Assembly: GCA_024138025.1 (NCBI GenBank)
Contig: JAMXBD010000961.1
Coordinates: 1-64,000, forward strand
Length of the DNA stretch: 64,000 nucleotides
Origin: Combretum micranthum
Taxonomy: Eukaryota > Streptophyta > Magnoliopsida > Myrtales > Combretaceae
Reading direction: 5' to 3'
The notes below the pieces were generated by a model. That model made no database searches, had not been told where the DNA came from, and was given only the letters and a program-made list of their open reading frames with translations. Shown here one piece after another: positions 12,451-23,812 of the stretch; the stretch's first letter is position 1; each line of letters starts with the position of its first letter. Position numbers and translations under genes: made by a program.

Positions 12451-13208
12451 CTTATGCCTCCGCATATTGTCACTCAAAAATATTTGTGTGACTTAGACCA
12501 AGGCCAAAATGTAAATTTTTTTAATCAATATATATATATATATTTTAACTTGTATGCCAAAATGTAATTTTTTTAATCATATATAATATAACTTTTAATT
12601 ATTTACTACTACTACTACTACTACTTTTTCAGGGGCAAAAACGGGGTGTCTACAACCACCCCTAAAACCTAAAATCATAAAAATGAGATAAACTCAAATT
12701 ATGGTTAGTAAAAATAGTAGAAACCCTATAAAAAAATCATATTTTCCAAAAAATCAATCATTTCGAACCTTAAAGGGTTCAATGTCCATATCTGTGTGCC
12801 ACTATACAAAATAAGATAAAAGTTTCCAACAATCAAATTATACTCGAAAAATATTTAAGTATCCATAAAATATTAGATAAAAATTTTTCGGTCGTAAAAA
12901 CGTCAGATATAACTCAATATGCTTTTTTATCTTTACCGATAACTTATCTAAAATTTTATTATTACTATTCATTATTATTTTCTATTATTTCGTTGCTGCC
13001 ATTTTATTCTGAAAATTTTCATGTATATTGTTTATAAACAATAGCCTATAACCTACATCTACATATTTCTATGCCTAAGTCAAATGGTCACTTTGCATGT
13101 GCAAATTTTTCTTCTTCCCTTCTTATACGAGCCTTGATTCCCATTACAGCCCCTTTTTCTTTTATTTTTCTATTTATTTTTACATTAAAAAACCCACCAC
13201 ATTTCCTC

Positions 13209-13215
13209 TATAAAT
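13209..13215 (+). promoter_or_regulatory. TATA box of LTR-C
   Basis: TATAAAT in the family position, followed by a C/T-rich leader. Confidence 0.6.
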
Positions 13216-14756
13216 ACATACTCACTTGCACACATTTTTCACTTTACACTTCCTTCAATTTCCTCTCAATTCTCTCCCTCTTTTCTCTCATTGGGGCATG
13301 AACTCTCCCCTCCCCTTCTCGCCCTCTATTTTGTTTTACTCAAACACAATCCTTTGATTCATCTTCTTAAGGTGAATACATCCCCCATATATCCTTAGTT
13401 GATATTATGTGTTGTTTCAAGCATTATATATAGAGTAAAATCTCCCCATGATGCATTAAGCTTGAGATGATAATGTTGATTTTGTAATCATGTTGTTATA
13501 TTAGTTGTCATCTATGTATAAATGTAGTTATGCACATATTTATATTAATATGAGCATATTGCTCACTAATCTAACACTTATTTCATACTTTTATTTCATG
13601 TTTAAATTTATTTTTATGCTCTTACTATATTTTTTAGACTTATTCTTAATTAAGTCAAAACAAGAGGGGACTTGTTCATAATCTAAGTCTCAAAAATGCC
13701 TTATCCAAAAATTCTAAGGCTTCTATTATATTTGTTTTGCTCTTATTTTACTTTTATTTACAAGGTAACTGAAATAATTCAAGTCCCAGGAAGTCTTGTT
13801 CTAATTGTAAGACTTCCATTATTATTTTATTTTGCTCTTAATTATTTTGCTATTTAAGGGAACTTGTCCATTTGTAAGTCTCAAGGAGCCTTGATCATAA
13901 GCTAAGACTCATATGCATTAAATTTCCAATCTTTATAATCTTTATTATTTTTTTTTTATCTCCATAAATTGTGAGTTTAAAATATGGTATTTATGTTCAT
14001 GAATATAAATTTTTCATAGTGATGTTGTTATACCAAAATAAAGTTTTGAACCATTTTAAAATAATAATTCTTTGTTATGCAAAATATTGATTTCAAACAT
14101 GTTATCAAAATGTGATAAAAAATCTTGTTTCAAAGAAGAAAAATAAAAACAAGATCGTCCTCTTAAGTTTTCATAAATAACTAATTATAAGCATAATATT
14201 GAAGGTTCATGACTTAACAAATCATTTTCTTAAAATCACATATCTATAAAGATTTACGAAATATAAATTTCCATTACCATTCAAACCAATGTTTTAATAA
14301 ACTTAACATTTTCGGTTTTCCATAAAGATGTCTTGATTGAAGTTTTTCTTAGGCAATATCACTAGGATCATACATATATTTTGAACTAATAATATTATTT
14401 ATAAGTTATCTATTAAGTATAAGAATGATACATATTAATTTAGAGAGTTTACAAGATGTAAAAATGGCAAATGTAATAAAAGATCAAATTTGAAACAATT
14501 AAAGGAATTTGCATAGTATCATTCAGACCCTTAAATGACCTCAAAATTAAACACAATATTAGAAATGGATAGATTATCCAAATTAGGTAAATATTAACTA
14601 CTTACACATGAAATTTCGAGTTACAATTAGCAAGTCATAGCCATTTTAAGTTTGGATTTCCGCAACTGGAAAAGTGACATGAATTTAATTTGATAGAGTT
14701 AGAATTTTAAGTAGAATTTTCATGAAATACTCATTTTGGGTATTTCTTTTGTCTAG

Positions 14757-14820
14757 AAAATGAAGGTTTAAAGCCCTATTTCCAAAAGACTATTTCGATT
14801 AAGAAGATTGCAATGGCAGA
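14757..14820 (+). other. Candidate LTR microexon in LTR-C
   Basis: 64 nt between TTTTGTCTAG and a consensus donor GTAAGT. ATG sits 8 nt before the donor. The following intron would now contain LTR-D. Confidence 0.5.
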
Positions 14821-16232
14821 GTAAGTTTCCTTATGCATTTCATATTTCTATATGTGTTTGTTAAATTAGTGCACTAGACTATAGGAAAAAGATAAAATGA
14901 ATATGCATATAGGATTTGTTATGGGGGAATGTGGTGACTTTCACATAGGATCAATAAACCATAAGTATATTGAAACTTTGTGTATTCAATTAATATGATT
15001 GTTTCGATATTATAATTGTTGTGTTTGTGATAATTGTGTTGATTACCTTTATCTTGGAGCCTAACTTGGTTTGGTAAGAAACATATAAATTGATTATGCA
15101 TAACATAAAATGAGTCACAATTCATGTTTGTTACTTCTCCTACACATGGGACCAAAAAGGTAAGGTACCTTTCTCTAGCATGAGGAACTACAACTTTTGG
15201 GAATAGGAACTCATGGAGGAGCCATGCCGGATTGATTGCTTTGGGTAAAAAGACCTGGGGACTAATTAGTGGTGGCCAATTGAGACCCAATAGAGTGGTC
15301 AAGAGGACCCAATTTATTCAAAACGTTCCCTAACTCCCGACATGGAGGGTAAAATCCATTCTACATACGATTTGTGATAGATCGTATGTATGTGTGTATC
15401 ATGTGTTTGATGCTGTAAACCCCGGCATTCTCAGTAGTTAAGTAAACCCCGGGAGTTGAAAAGCGAAACCCTAATCTAGTCCAGTTTAAGTCTAGTGAGA
15501 GAAGCTTAGAACCCTAAATCCGGCTTTCCTTTGGTTTCATAATAAAAGAAGTTTTGTAAAGTAAATGAATATGAATTATTGTTTTAAAGTATATTTTAAA
15601 CCTTAGAAGTTTTGAATTTGGGAATTTTTCAATTTCGGATCCTTCTCAAGCTCAATTACGGAAAAACGTGCCCCGGGACCACAAACTCAGAAAAATATTC
15701 TGGAATATTCATTAGAACCAAAATTTTATAAGGATTTCAAAAATATCAATTTTATAATTTTCCGAGCTATAAAAATTACAGTTATAGCTTTTTTTCCGTA
15801 TTTTCGTTACAACAGGTAAAGTAGATGTCTTGTTTACTATTCACAAGTACAACCTACACTACACACTACCCATGCTCTATTCTTACATCCTTATAACTAC
15901 TCATTCAATTTCTTTTCCAAGAAATTTTGTTTCCTAAATAATTATTACATTTTATTACATAAATTACAAATTTATCAAATTTTCAACTCTCTCTCTCCCT
16001 CCCACATACCATGGCCAGCGCCCCCCCCCCCATTTCCCCTCATTTTGTTTTATTTTTACTTTTTTTTAATTAAAACCCTAATACATGTAATATATAACCT
16101 TATGTTCTCTCTCTCTTCTCATTTTTCACTCTTTCAAAATTTTGCAAAAGAAGAAAACTCTCTCTGTTTTTTTTCTCTTGTGTGCCGTGACGTAGCACCC
16201 CACCCCACCACCCCTCCTCCAACGCAACCCCC

Positions 16233-16234
<2 letters not shown>

Positions 16235-16275
<41 letters not shown>
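16235..16275 (+). repeat. 41-base poly-C tract
   Basis: An uninterrupted run of 41 C in the transcribed leader of LTR-D, preceded by CCCCACC-type repeats. The related LTR-G has a CA repeat at the matching place (31219-31235). Length may be unreliable in an assembly. Confidence 0.8.
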
Positions 16276-17775
16276 TTCCCCACACACAAAAACTCATTTT
16301 CTCTTCTTTTCATAATCCAAACTCCATTTAGGTGATGATTCTAAACCTTATTCCTACATTATCTTGTAATGGCAAGACCATTCTTGTGTGTTTTTCACAT
16401 TTAATCCCAATAGCATATGCTAGGGACATGAAAACACTTATACAAGAATATCAAGCCATCACAAGAGTGGATCTAGTGTTTAAAGAGTTTTTGTTGAGAT
16501 AATGTTATGTTCATGCATGTAAAAGTAGGGATCATGCATGGAAAGTTTATGTTCATGCCATGAAACTCATGATTCATGCACCATATGTAGTAGATCTAAG
16601 TGTTAGACATCATACATTCATTGACATTTATGTTCATGTGGTTTTTGAGCTTACATGCATTTATGATCATAAAAGCTTAGTCTTGCATGTATATAGATGT
16701 GTTAGATTAGATCTTCATATATAGGAGGCAAGAAACTTGCAAAGAAAAGATTTTTTCTTAGAAATGCCTAGTTGAAAATTCGGATGGAATTTGAAACCTA
16801 TTTTAAAAACCACCAAAACCACTTTAAAACTCATATTTTCATGAAAATTGAAGGTATATGTAATAGGTATCCTTAAGGAATGATTTTTATAAGTTAAATG
16901 AGTTTAGCATGAGTAATATGTAAAACAAGTAGTGAAGTTAGAATGGAAAATTTTGAGATAGTGATTAAATTGCTAAATTCGTATTTTTGGAGTAATGCCT
17001 ACATAAACATTAGTGTCCAAGCTCAAATTGCATGTTTTATGAGTTTAAATGAAGTCTTTAGGCAATAGATATAATAAAGATTCAATTTTTGATGCATTAA
17101 ACAAGTTTTCTCATAGGAAAATGCAAGAAAAGAAAATTTCCAAATTCGGATTTTTGTGAAAAGCTTATTTAAAAACATATTTACCAAGTGAAAAATGTGA
17201 ATTTCTATGCATAAATCAAGGTCATGGATAGTATAGATGTTAAGAACTCATTTTATTTAGATAACGATTAAATTCCAAGAATAAATCCTAAAAACCCTAG
17301 GGAATGTAAAATTGGAAGAATAGATTTTTAGAATGACCATCATGGAATTTTATGATAATTGGGATTCATAAGAGTTCATCATCAAAAATCATCAAGACCA
17401 TGCAATATTGAGCTCATACTGACATTTAACTAGGAATTCGTTCAATACCATCTATCATGAATCATCAACTAGAAACATTTTTACTAAATGCGAAACATTT
17501 TTCGGAAATGAAAAACGTTACAGAACAGATCTGATCCCTCTGTTCCATGACCTTAATGTTTTCAAAACTTGAAAAATAATATTAGAAATAGATAGATCTT
17601 TGAAGTAGATAGAAATCGATATAAAATTTTCGAAATTCGAGTTTAAAATGACCAAGTTATGCCGTTTTAAGTTGGAACTTCCGCAAATAGCGAGAATTCT
17701 GATTTTGTGTAGTTTAGATGCATAGCTTGAATTAGTTTAGTGATAGATTCTTATTAGGTTGTTCTTATTTGGTAG

Positions 17776-17843
17776 GTGATCCCGAGCAAGACAATAGCCT
17801 ACTACCCGACTACTACTATAAGAGACCGGCGTACCATGGTTGA
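17776..17843 (+). other. Candidate LTR microexon in LTR-D
   Basis: 68 nt between TATTTGGTAG and donor GTGAGT, with ATG 8 nt before the donor. Confidence 0.45.
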
Positions 17844-18153
17844 GTGAGTATACTTTCGCTCTCAATTATTGTTTGTGATTGTATTGATAGTGGCATTAAT
17901 TATTTAGGCAAAGATAAAAACGACTATGCATGATGGGGTATATGGGAATTATATACTTGTCTGTTGTTGATATGTGAAGTTGAACTTAAGGAATATCGAA
18001 ACCGGGTGTTAATCTGCTGCTTGTTTAGCGAGAATTTATATTGATTGTCTGCAAATAATTGTTGGTCATCTAAAAGAATTGGATTAATCTATATTGGACC
18101 TCAATTATAATTGGACTCATTCATAGCATGATGGGGATGGAGCATTAGCATTT

Positions 18154-18339
18154 GTTGGTTTTTCGTGACCCATAAAACGAATATGTTGGTTAATCGTGAT
18201 CCATAAAACGAAATTGTTGGTTAATCGTGATCCATAAAATGAAATTGTTGGTTAATCGTGATCCATAAAACGAAATTGTTGGTTAATTATGATCCATAAA
18301 ACGAAATTATTGGTTAATCGTGATCCATAAAACGAATTA
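18154..18339 (+). repeat. 31-bp tandem array, six units
   Basis: Six head-to-tail 31-bp units around the core GGTTAATCGTGATCCATAAA. The first unit (TTTTTCGTGACCC variant) and the last (GAATTA ending) are the same variants that bound the three-unit array of LTR-G. Confidence 0.9.
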
Positions 18340-19438
18340 TTGTTCAGTTGACCGTGAGCTTAAACGGCGTCGTACCATAGGATTCGTTAATCTGCTAACC
18401 CGGGATGGAGGGCGCAAGTCCATCCACATATGACTTCCGGTTGGTCATATGTTTGCTGAACTCATTTATTTGATACATATCATTTGTTTGAGTAACCACT
18501 TGTTTGAATGATCTGTCTTAATTGTGATGTGAAAGTTTTCACTCACTAAGCTAGTTAGCTTACGCCCCTATAGTTTTTACTTGTTGCAACATGAATTCAT
18601 TTGGCTTAGGCCAAGGCAGGCTACAACTCAGGTACCGAAGCTAGGAGTTTCCCTTAGAAGTTTATTTCGATTTTGTTTAGACTTCCGTTGGAAACTAAAG
18701 GACTCTGGATGACTGTAATGGATTTAATATTATTTTGCGGAGGAATGCCCTTAGGCTTTGTAAAGTATATATGTGTTTTGGTTTATTATCTATGGCTAAT
18801 GAATGTCACATTAAACTTCTTAACTCCATTGATCGAGTATTCTATTGTCGTAAAGGAACGCTTTACACCTATACAAGACTCCCGAAGGGCTCGGATAGAA
18901 TTTTGAGAGTCTTATATAGTATGTGACAGATGCATTTCATATATTTATTTTAGTAAAATTTGTTTGTTTATGGGTACGTTATCGCAAGGTTTCTCACTAA
19001 GCATGTGTACTTACCCCCAAATAGATTTTTTATAGCTAGGCCAATCTTAGGGACCTGATGGAGGATGTAGGTGCGATGGGAACTTTAAGAGCTTTGGAAT
19101 GAAATTTATTTTGGGTTTTGATGATGGATTTCCTATAAAATATCTTAATATTTTAATTATATTTAAGAGCCTATTTTGTTGTAAGACAATTTATGTTTTG
19201 ATGGGGGAATACCCCTTAAATATGTAAGACTTTAAATATTTTTTATGTATTTATTTTAGTAAATTCTTTCGTGTTCTTTTACACTGCCTTAAAATGCATA
19301 AGTCTACCGGCATCCCGTTATTGTGAATGTATGCCTTTGACCAATATAAAAGCTTCCGAGTGACTAAGGTGTTATTCTCAAGTTTTAATATTGTGTATAG
19401 TGGACTGTCACGTTTATGGTACCCTTTAGGGCGTGACA

Positions 19439-19695
19439 CAAGGTAAGGCAATGTCTTAACTCTTTGCCAAGGAATTCCATCAGTACATGCCAAGAGTTGA
19501 TCAAGAAATTCATGGAGAAGTTCTTTCCTCCCTCAAAGACTACTAAATTTAGAGCTAAGATTTAATCCTATCAACATGACATGGAGACCTTGTGTGACAT
19601 GGGATAAGTTCAAAGAATCCATAGGAAGTGCCCATACCATGGGATTCCTGAATGACTACAAGCGAGCTCAACTATCAAATAAGACAAATAATAGA
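19439..19695 (+). pseudogene. Athila gag, fragment 1
   Basis: One frame reads LPRNSISTCQELIKKFMEKF and continues FPPSKTTKFRAKI, then after stops HRKCPYHGIPE. This matches the Athila gag core, where a leucine-proline motif, a tryptophan-aspartate helix, FFPPSKTAK and RKCPHHG occur in this order. Gag is the capsid protein that packages the element RNA. In-frame stops (for example after FRAKI and after DMG) make it non-functional. It is bounded left by the end of LTR-C and right by LTR-E, and continues at 28419. Confidence 0.85.
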
Positions 19696-20924
19696 TGTAA
19701 ACCCTTGAAATATTTGGAACTCTTAGAAAATAATCCTAGAGCTAATACCAAAACCTAAACCCTAAAAACTGAGCTAAGGTAAAACCGAGCTCTAAATAAA
19801 ATCAAATACGAAATTTCATAAACTTAAGAAAAAGGAACAACTTAAAAAACAAAACAAAAATCCAATAGTCGTTCAACTCAATATCTTTAAGCTAAGTAAT
19901 TTATCTAACTGATCTCTAACATGTAAAACGAGATGGTATGTCCAAATAATATGAATTTTTTTTAGCTAAAATTTGACTAGTTAAGTGAAATTGCTTTTAA
20001 CACACAAACCGAGATAAACCTCATTGGATAACAATTAATAGCAAAATTATAAATCTCTAGATTCTTTTGTGAATCTTAAAGTCAAAATCTAAAATTAATA
20101 CTGAAAGTCAAACCGAGTGAACAATTAAACCTTCAAGGACATTGACTTGTGATAATCTCAAGAATTATAAAATATTGAATAAATCATAAAATAGAGTAAA
20201 TTAATTTTTAAATTGAAAATATAAGTATAACATTAACCATTATATTTTCTAAACTTATGAATAAATCACAAAGCTGGAATTGAAACTAATCCCTAAGAGT
20301 CAACCTAGGTTTACCCTAAGATCTAGAGTGTTTAGACAGTAATCCTGCACTCGAAACCTTAGAACAATAAAAGTGAGTTAATTATATATTATAGTTCGAA
20401 ATAATGTCTTATAACCTAAAAAGATCAAATTCAACAAAAATTTATTTATTTTGAACTCGAATAAGATCAGTTTTCAAAAACGGGGTCCCATCATCCAAAA
20501 TAACAAAAATTCCAAAATCAATCTAGACTCGTGATGAGAAAAGGAACCGAAAATATTAGTTATAAAATTTTCCGCTTCTAAAAATATCAACATAGCCAGT
20601 TTAGGTGTATTTTTATTATTACTGGTATTTTATTTATTTTGTTTACTATTCAATTACTATTGACTATTTATTTTATTTTATATTTCTCTATTTTTCTTAT
20701 ACTTATTTCTCACGACCTATATACCTATCTTACATTTGTATTACTAATACTCCTTTTTATAAACTTCTTTATACTTTACTTACTTTTCGTTACAAAAATC
20801 AAATTTTAATCAATTTCTCTCCCTCTCCCTCTCCCTCCTATGGCCGGTGCACACTCTATCTCTTTCTTTCTATTTTTTTCAATTTCATTTAATTTAATTC
20901 ATATAAATTTTCACTCCAAAACTC

Positions 20925-20931
20925 TATAAAT
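20925..20931 (+). promoter_or_regulatory. TATA box of LTR-E
   Basis: TATAAAT, with LTR-F inserted only 9 bases downstream, between the TATA box and the expected start of transcription. Confidence 0.6.
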
Positions 20932-21642
20932 ACCCCTCCTTGTAGACCCCTCAATTTCTAAGGTAAAGTTGGAATAAACCCTAACTCTAGCTAAACTGAA
21001 GTTTCAAAAGTTAATTAAGATCAAGACAATCTAGCAGTTTTAACTCCAGGTAATCCCGTGCTTGAAACCTGAGAACCATAGAAATAAGTTGATAATGGAT
21101 TATAGTTCGAAATAATATAAGATAGCTTAAAAAGATTAGATTTATCAAAATTTGATTCGTTTTGAACCTAAGCAAGATCAGTCTCAAAAAACGTGCCTTA
21201 GTGCTCGAAATAGTAAAAATATTTCAAGAACACCAAAAGACTCGTAATTATACAAGGATTTCAAAAATATCAGTTTCATAATTTTTCGATAACTAAAAAA
21301 TCAGATAGAGCTCTTTTACACGTATTTTTATTACTGCCAGTATTATATTTGTCTAGTCTACTACTTATAGTACTATTTCTACTATTTATTACTATTTCAC
21401 TATCTCTACTTTTTTCTTACAACCTACTTCTTACAGTTTACACACCTATTCTTATACTTTTACATTTTCAACACGACTTTATTCACATCACACCTTATAC
21501 ATTATTACATTTTATTGCAAAAATACAAAACAAATCAAATCCTCCTCCTTTTTCCTTCAAGGTCGATGCTACCTCCCTCTCTCTTCTCTATTATTTATTT
21601 TTTTAATTTATTTTATTACATCTAATTTTCACTCAAAAACTC

Positions 21643-21649
21643 TATAAAT
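21643..21649 (+). promoter_or_regulatory. TATA box of LTR-F
   Basis: TATAAAT about 200 bases upstream of the CTTAG|GTAAAA donor. Confidence 0.6.
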
Positions 21650-22119
21650 ATTACTTTCCTCCTTTACACTTTACACATAATTCTCAAACCTTAACAAAAC
21701 TCTACCAAGATTTCCTCAAATCATCTTTCTAACAATTTTCTCTCAAACAGACTCTACCATTCACTACTCTTCAAGAAAACAAAATAACAAACACATTACC
21801 CACATAATTCTACACTCATCATCTTTTTCTTTCAACATAAATACAACTTAGGTAAAATCTTTCTACCATTGTTTTTCCCATGTCATGTAACTCAACATGA
21901 CCATGATGTTGTTGCTCAAAAACTCATGTGAGTTGTAGAAGCAACAACATGTTCTTTTTTGTTCTTACACATATCAAGAATATCGATTATATTATTTTGT
22001 TATATTATTATTGTTATGTTGTTATTATGCTCCTAATATAACTTTATATATATATATTAAGAATATGTATATTTATATTTTTTAGAGCTTAAATGCTCAC
22101 TAACTATCACTAACATGCT

Positions 22120-22142
22120 TATTATTATTATTATTATTATTA
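22120..22142 (+). repeat. ATT microsatellite in LTR-F
   Basis: Seven to eight ATT units in the intron-like part of LTR-F, followed by further short ATT runs to about 22155. Confidence 0.85.
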
Positions 22143-23741
22143 TCTTATTATTATTGCTCTTATTATTGATTTTTCTTTTCTTTCTTTTCTTTTTTTTATT
22201 TTGGGACTAGTCTATTCTTTGTCTCGAGAAGCCTTGATGAAGCTAAGGCTACCAATACTTGACTAGGATACCTTGATGAAACTAAGGTTCCCAATACTCG
22301 ACCATATTATTATGCTTATTGGCTTATTATATTTCTTTCTACCTTATTATGTACTATCGACATAATCATATTCATGCATGATTAGAATGTTGTTATCTCA
22401 ATAAAAATAAAAATGGGTTCTTTTGTTAATAAAGAAAAGTAAACTAAATTTCTTATCACTTAACAAAGGATTTTTCAATAAAAGATAAGTTTTGTTTTTA
22501 ATAAATTCTTTTCAAAAGCTTAGACAAGCTAATCATAAATTTTAAAGTATTAGTAATGAAGATTTCTTCAAATAATAAAAGGAACTCATTTCTTATATAA
22601 AACATAACTAAAAAGTCCAAAAAAAAAACATAATTTTTATCATTAAACTTAAAATTTTAACCCAACCATATCATTTATAAAACTTAAATAGGTTCATCAT
22701 AAACTTTGTAAATCACTTACTAAGTAAGCTTCTACAAGACTTAATTTTTAATATTGTTATTCTCTTTTCAAAGATAAAATGAAATTTTACTAAATTCTAA
22801 TGTTGATAATTCTTTATTATGAAAACGTTTTTTATAAACTTATCTAAAAAGATTATGTCACCACTTGATAAATATTAAGAATAAAGCAAGTTTTTCAAAC
22901 CAAGATAAAATCATTTAATATTTTAGAAACCAACTTAGAGAATAAAATTTGCCAAGGAAAGTGAAGTTTTAAAAGGGTAAACTTATTTTCTAAAAGAAGT
23001 AGAAGAATATAAAAATAGGGGAAAACATACATTTAACACAACTCCATATATTAGACAACACTAACAACTTAAGAAAAATTTTGAAAACCTTATTTTTCAA
23101 TCACAAAAATAAAATTGGTAAATAATTAAAGGACCAAATTTTTGGAAATTAATTTATCTTTGAAAAGTTAAGAAATGAAATTATAATTAGAAAACACTCA
23201 CTTATAACAACCCAAGAATTTTTAAGTTTTCGTTCTAGCAATTTATAAAGGAAAATTTTCAAAGTTTTCATCTTTTAAAACTCTTAAAGACAAATTGTTT
23301 TGAGAAAAATCAATGTTGAGACAATACTACAAAAAATATGCATATAATATGAGTGTGTATGTATATATATATATATATATATGTTCAAAGGACTTTTCAA
23401 CTATACAAATATCCATGTATTTGTTCAAGGGTTTTTGGATGAAGGAAAGTTGGAAAAATTGTATTTTTTACAGCTGGAAATTCGTGGCTATTTTGTATCG
23501 TGGTGTTTTGTAACCTAAATGGCTTTTTATGATAAAAATAACCATAGAAACGGATAGATATTTTTTAGTAGGTAGACAACGATATATAATATGCAAAATT
23601 TCGAGTTAAAATGAACAAGTTATGGCCATTTTAAATTGGAATTTCCTCCTATCCAAATTTTAAAAATTTACTATAATAGAATTAGAAAGTTCAAGTAGAA
23701 CTTCCATGAAATACTCACTCTAGGTATATTTTTTTGTTTAG

Positions 23742-23812
23742 GTAATAAAGCTTGAGAGGATCCGTATTCGAAGGACTATTACGAGTAAAGAATTTGTAGC
23801 GAGGATGGCCGA
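23742..23812 (+). other. Candidate LTR microexon in LTR-F
   Basis: 71 nt between TTTTTTTGTTTAG and GTGAGT; ATGGCCGA directly precedes the donor. The next acceptor GTTGACACAG lies 658 bases on. Confidence 0.5.

Larger units (their letters stand above)
5038..12654 (-). mobile_element. TAT/Ogre-like retrotransposon, 5' part
   Basis: Minus-strand order is LTR (from 12654), leader, remnants of an upstream coiled-coil frame, then gag, which is cut at 5038 by element A. The LTR start on the minus strand, TGTAGACACCCCGTTTTTGC, and a GGTGGCGACTCC motif at 7383-7394 fit the TAT/Ogre lineage. It appears to have inserted a few bases into LTR-C: the sequence just right of 12654 is the LTR-C start minus its first bases. 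The rest of the element should lie left of the window. Confidence 0.65.
7375..12654 (-). repeat. 5' LTR of the TAT-like element, split by LTR-B
   Basis: The outer edge at 12654 is sharp (minus strand TGTAGACACCCC). The inner edge is uncertain; GGTGGCGACTCC at 7383-7394 is near it. Without LTR-B and its duplication the LTR is roughly 2 kb. A TTTATAAA motif at 8512-8519 could be the TATA box on the minus strand. A GC-richer part (8150-8480) and an ACT microsatellite (12604-12624) lie within. Confidence 0.55.
15414..18928 (+). repeat. LTR-D, solo LTR, type 3, nested in LTR-C
   Basis: Starts TGTAAACCCCGGCATTCTC, ends ATGTGACA, 3515 bp, with perfect duplications GATGC at 15409-15413 and 18929-18933. 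Compared with LTR-G it lacks about 36 bases just before the terminal GTGACA. It carries a 41-base C run and a six-unit 31-bp array. First donor GT 16332, microexon 17776-17843; the second acceptor reads GCAA instead of GCAG near 18588. Confidence 0.92.
12655..19438 (+). repeat. LTR-C, split by LTR-D, left edge displaced by TAT-like element
   Basis: Same family as the other long LTRs. It ends CCCTTTAGGGCGTGACA at 19438, followed by CAAGG and Athila gag. It opens at 12655 with AACCACCCCTAAAACC, lacking only the first few family bases, which fits an insertion of the TAT-like element there. LTR-D (15414-18928) interrupts it. Without D it is about 3.26 kb. TATA 13209-13215, first donor GT 13372, microexon 14757-14820, second acceptor AG 19034-19035 beyond LTR-D. 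Confidence 0.8.

Noticed and set aside
14919..15302. 127-codon open frame on the minus strand
   Set aside because: Lies antisense inside LTR-C; no motif, and sister LTRs do not keep it open.
16045..16335. Open frames rich in Pro (plus) or Gly (minus)
   Set aside because: They are produced by the 41-base C run and C-rich flanks within LTR-D; no codon pattern or homology supports a protein.
18154..18339. Possible CRISPR-like array
   Set aside because: Units are directly adjacent 31-bp tandem repeats with no unique spacers, inside a plant LTR.
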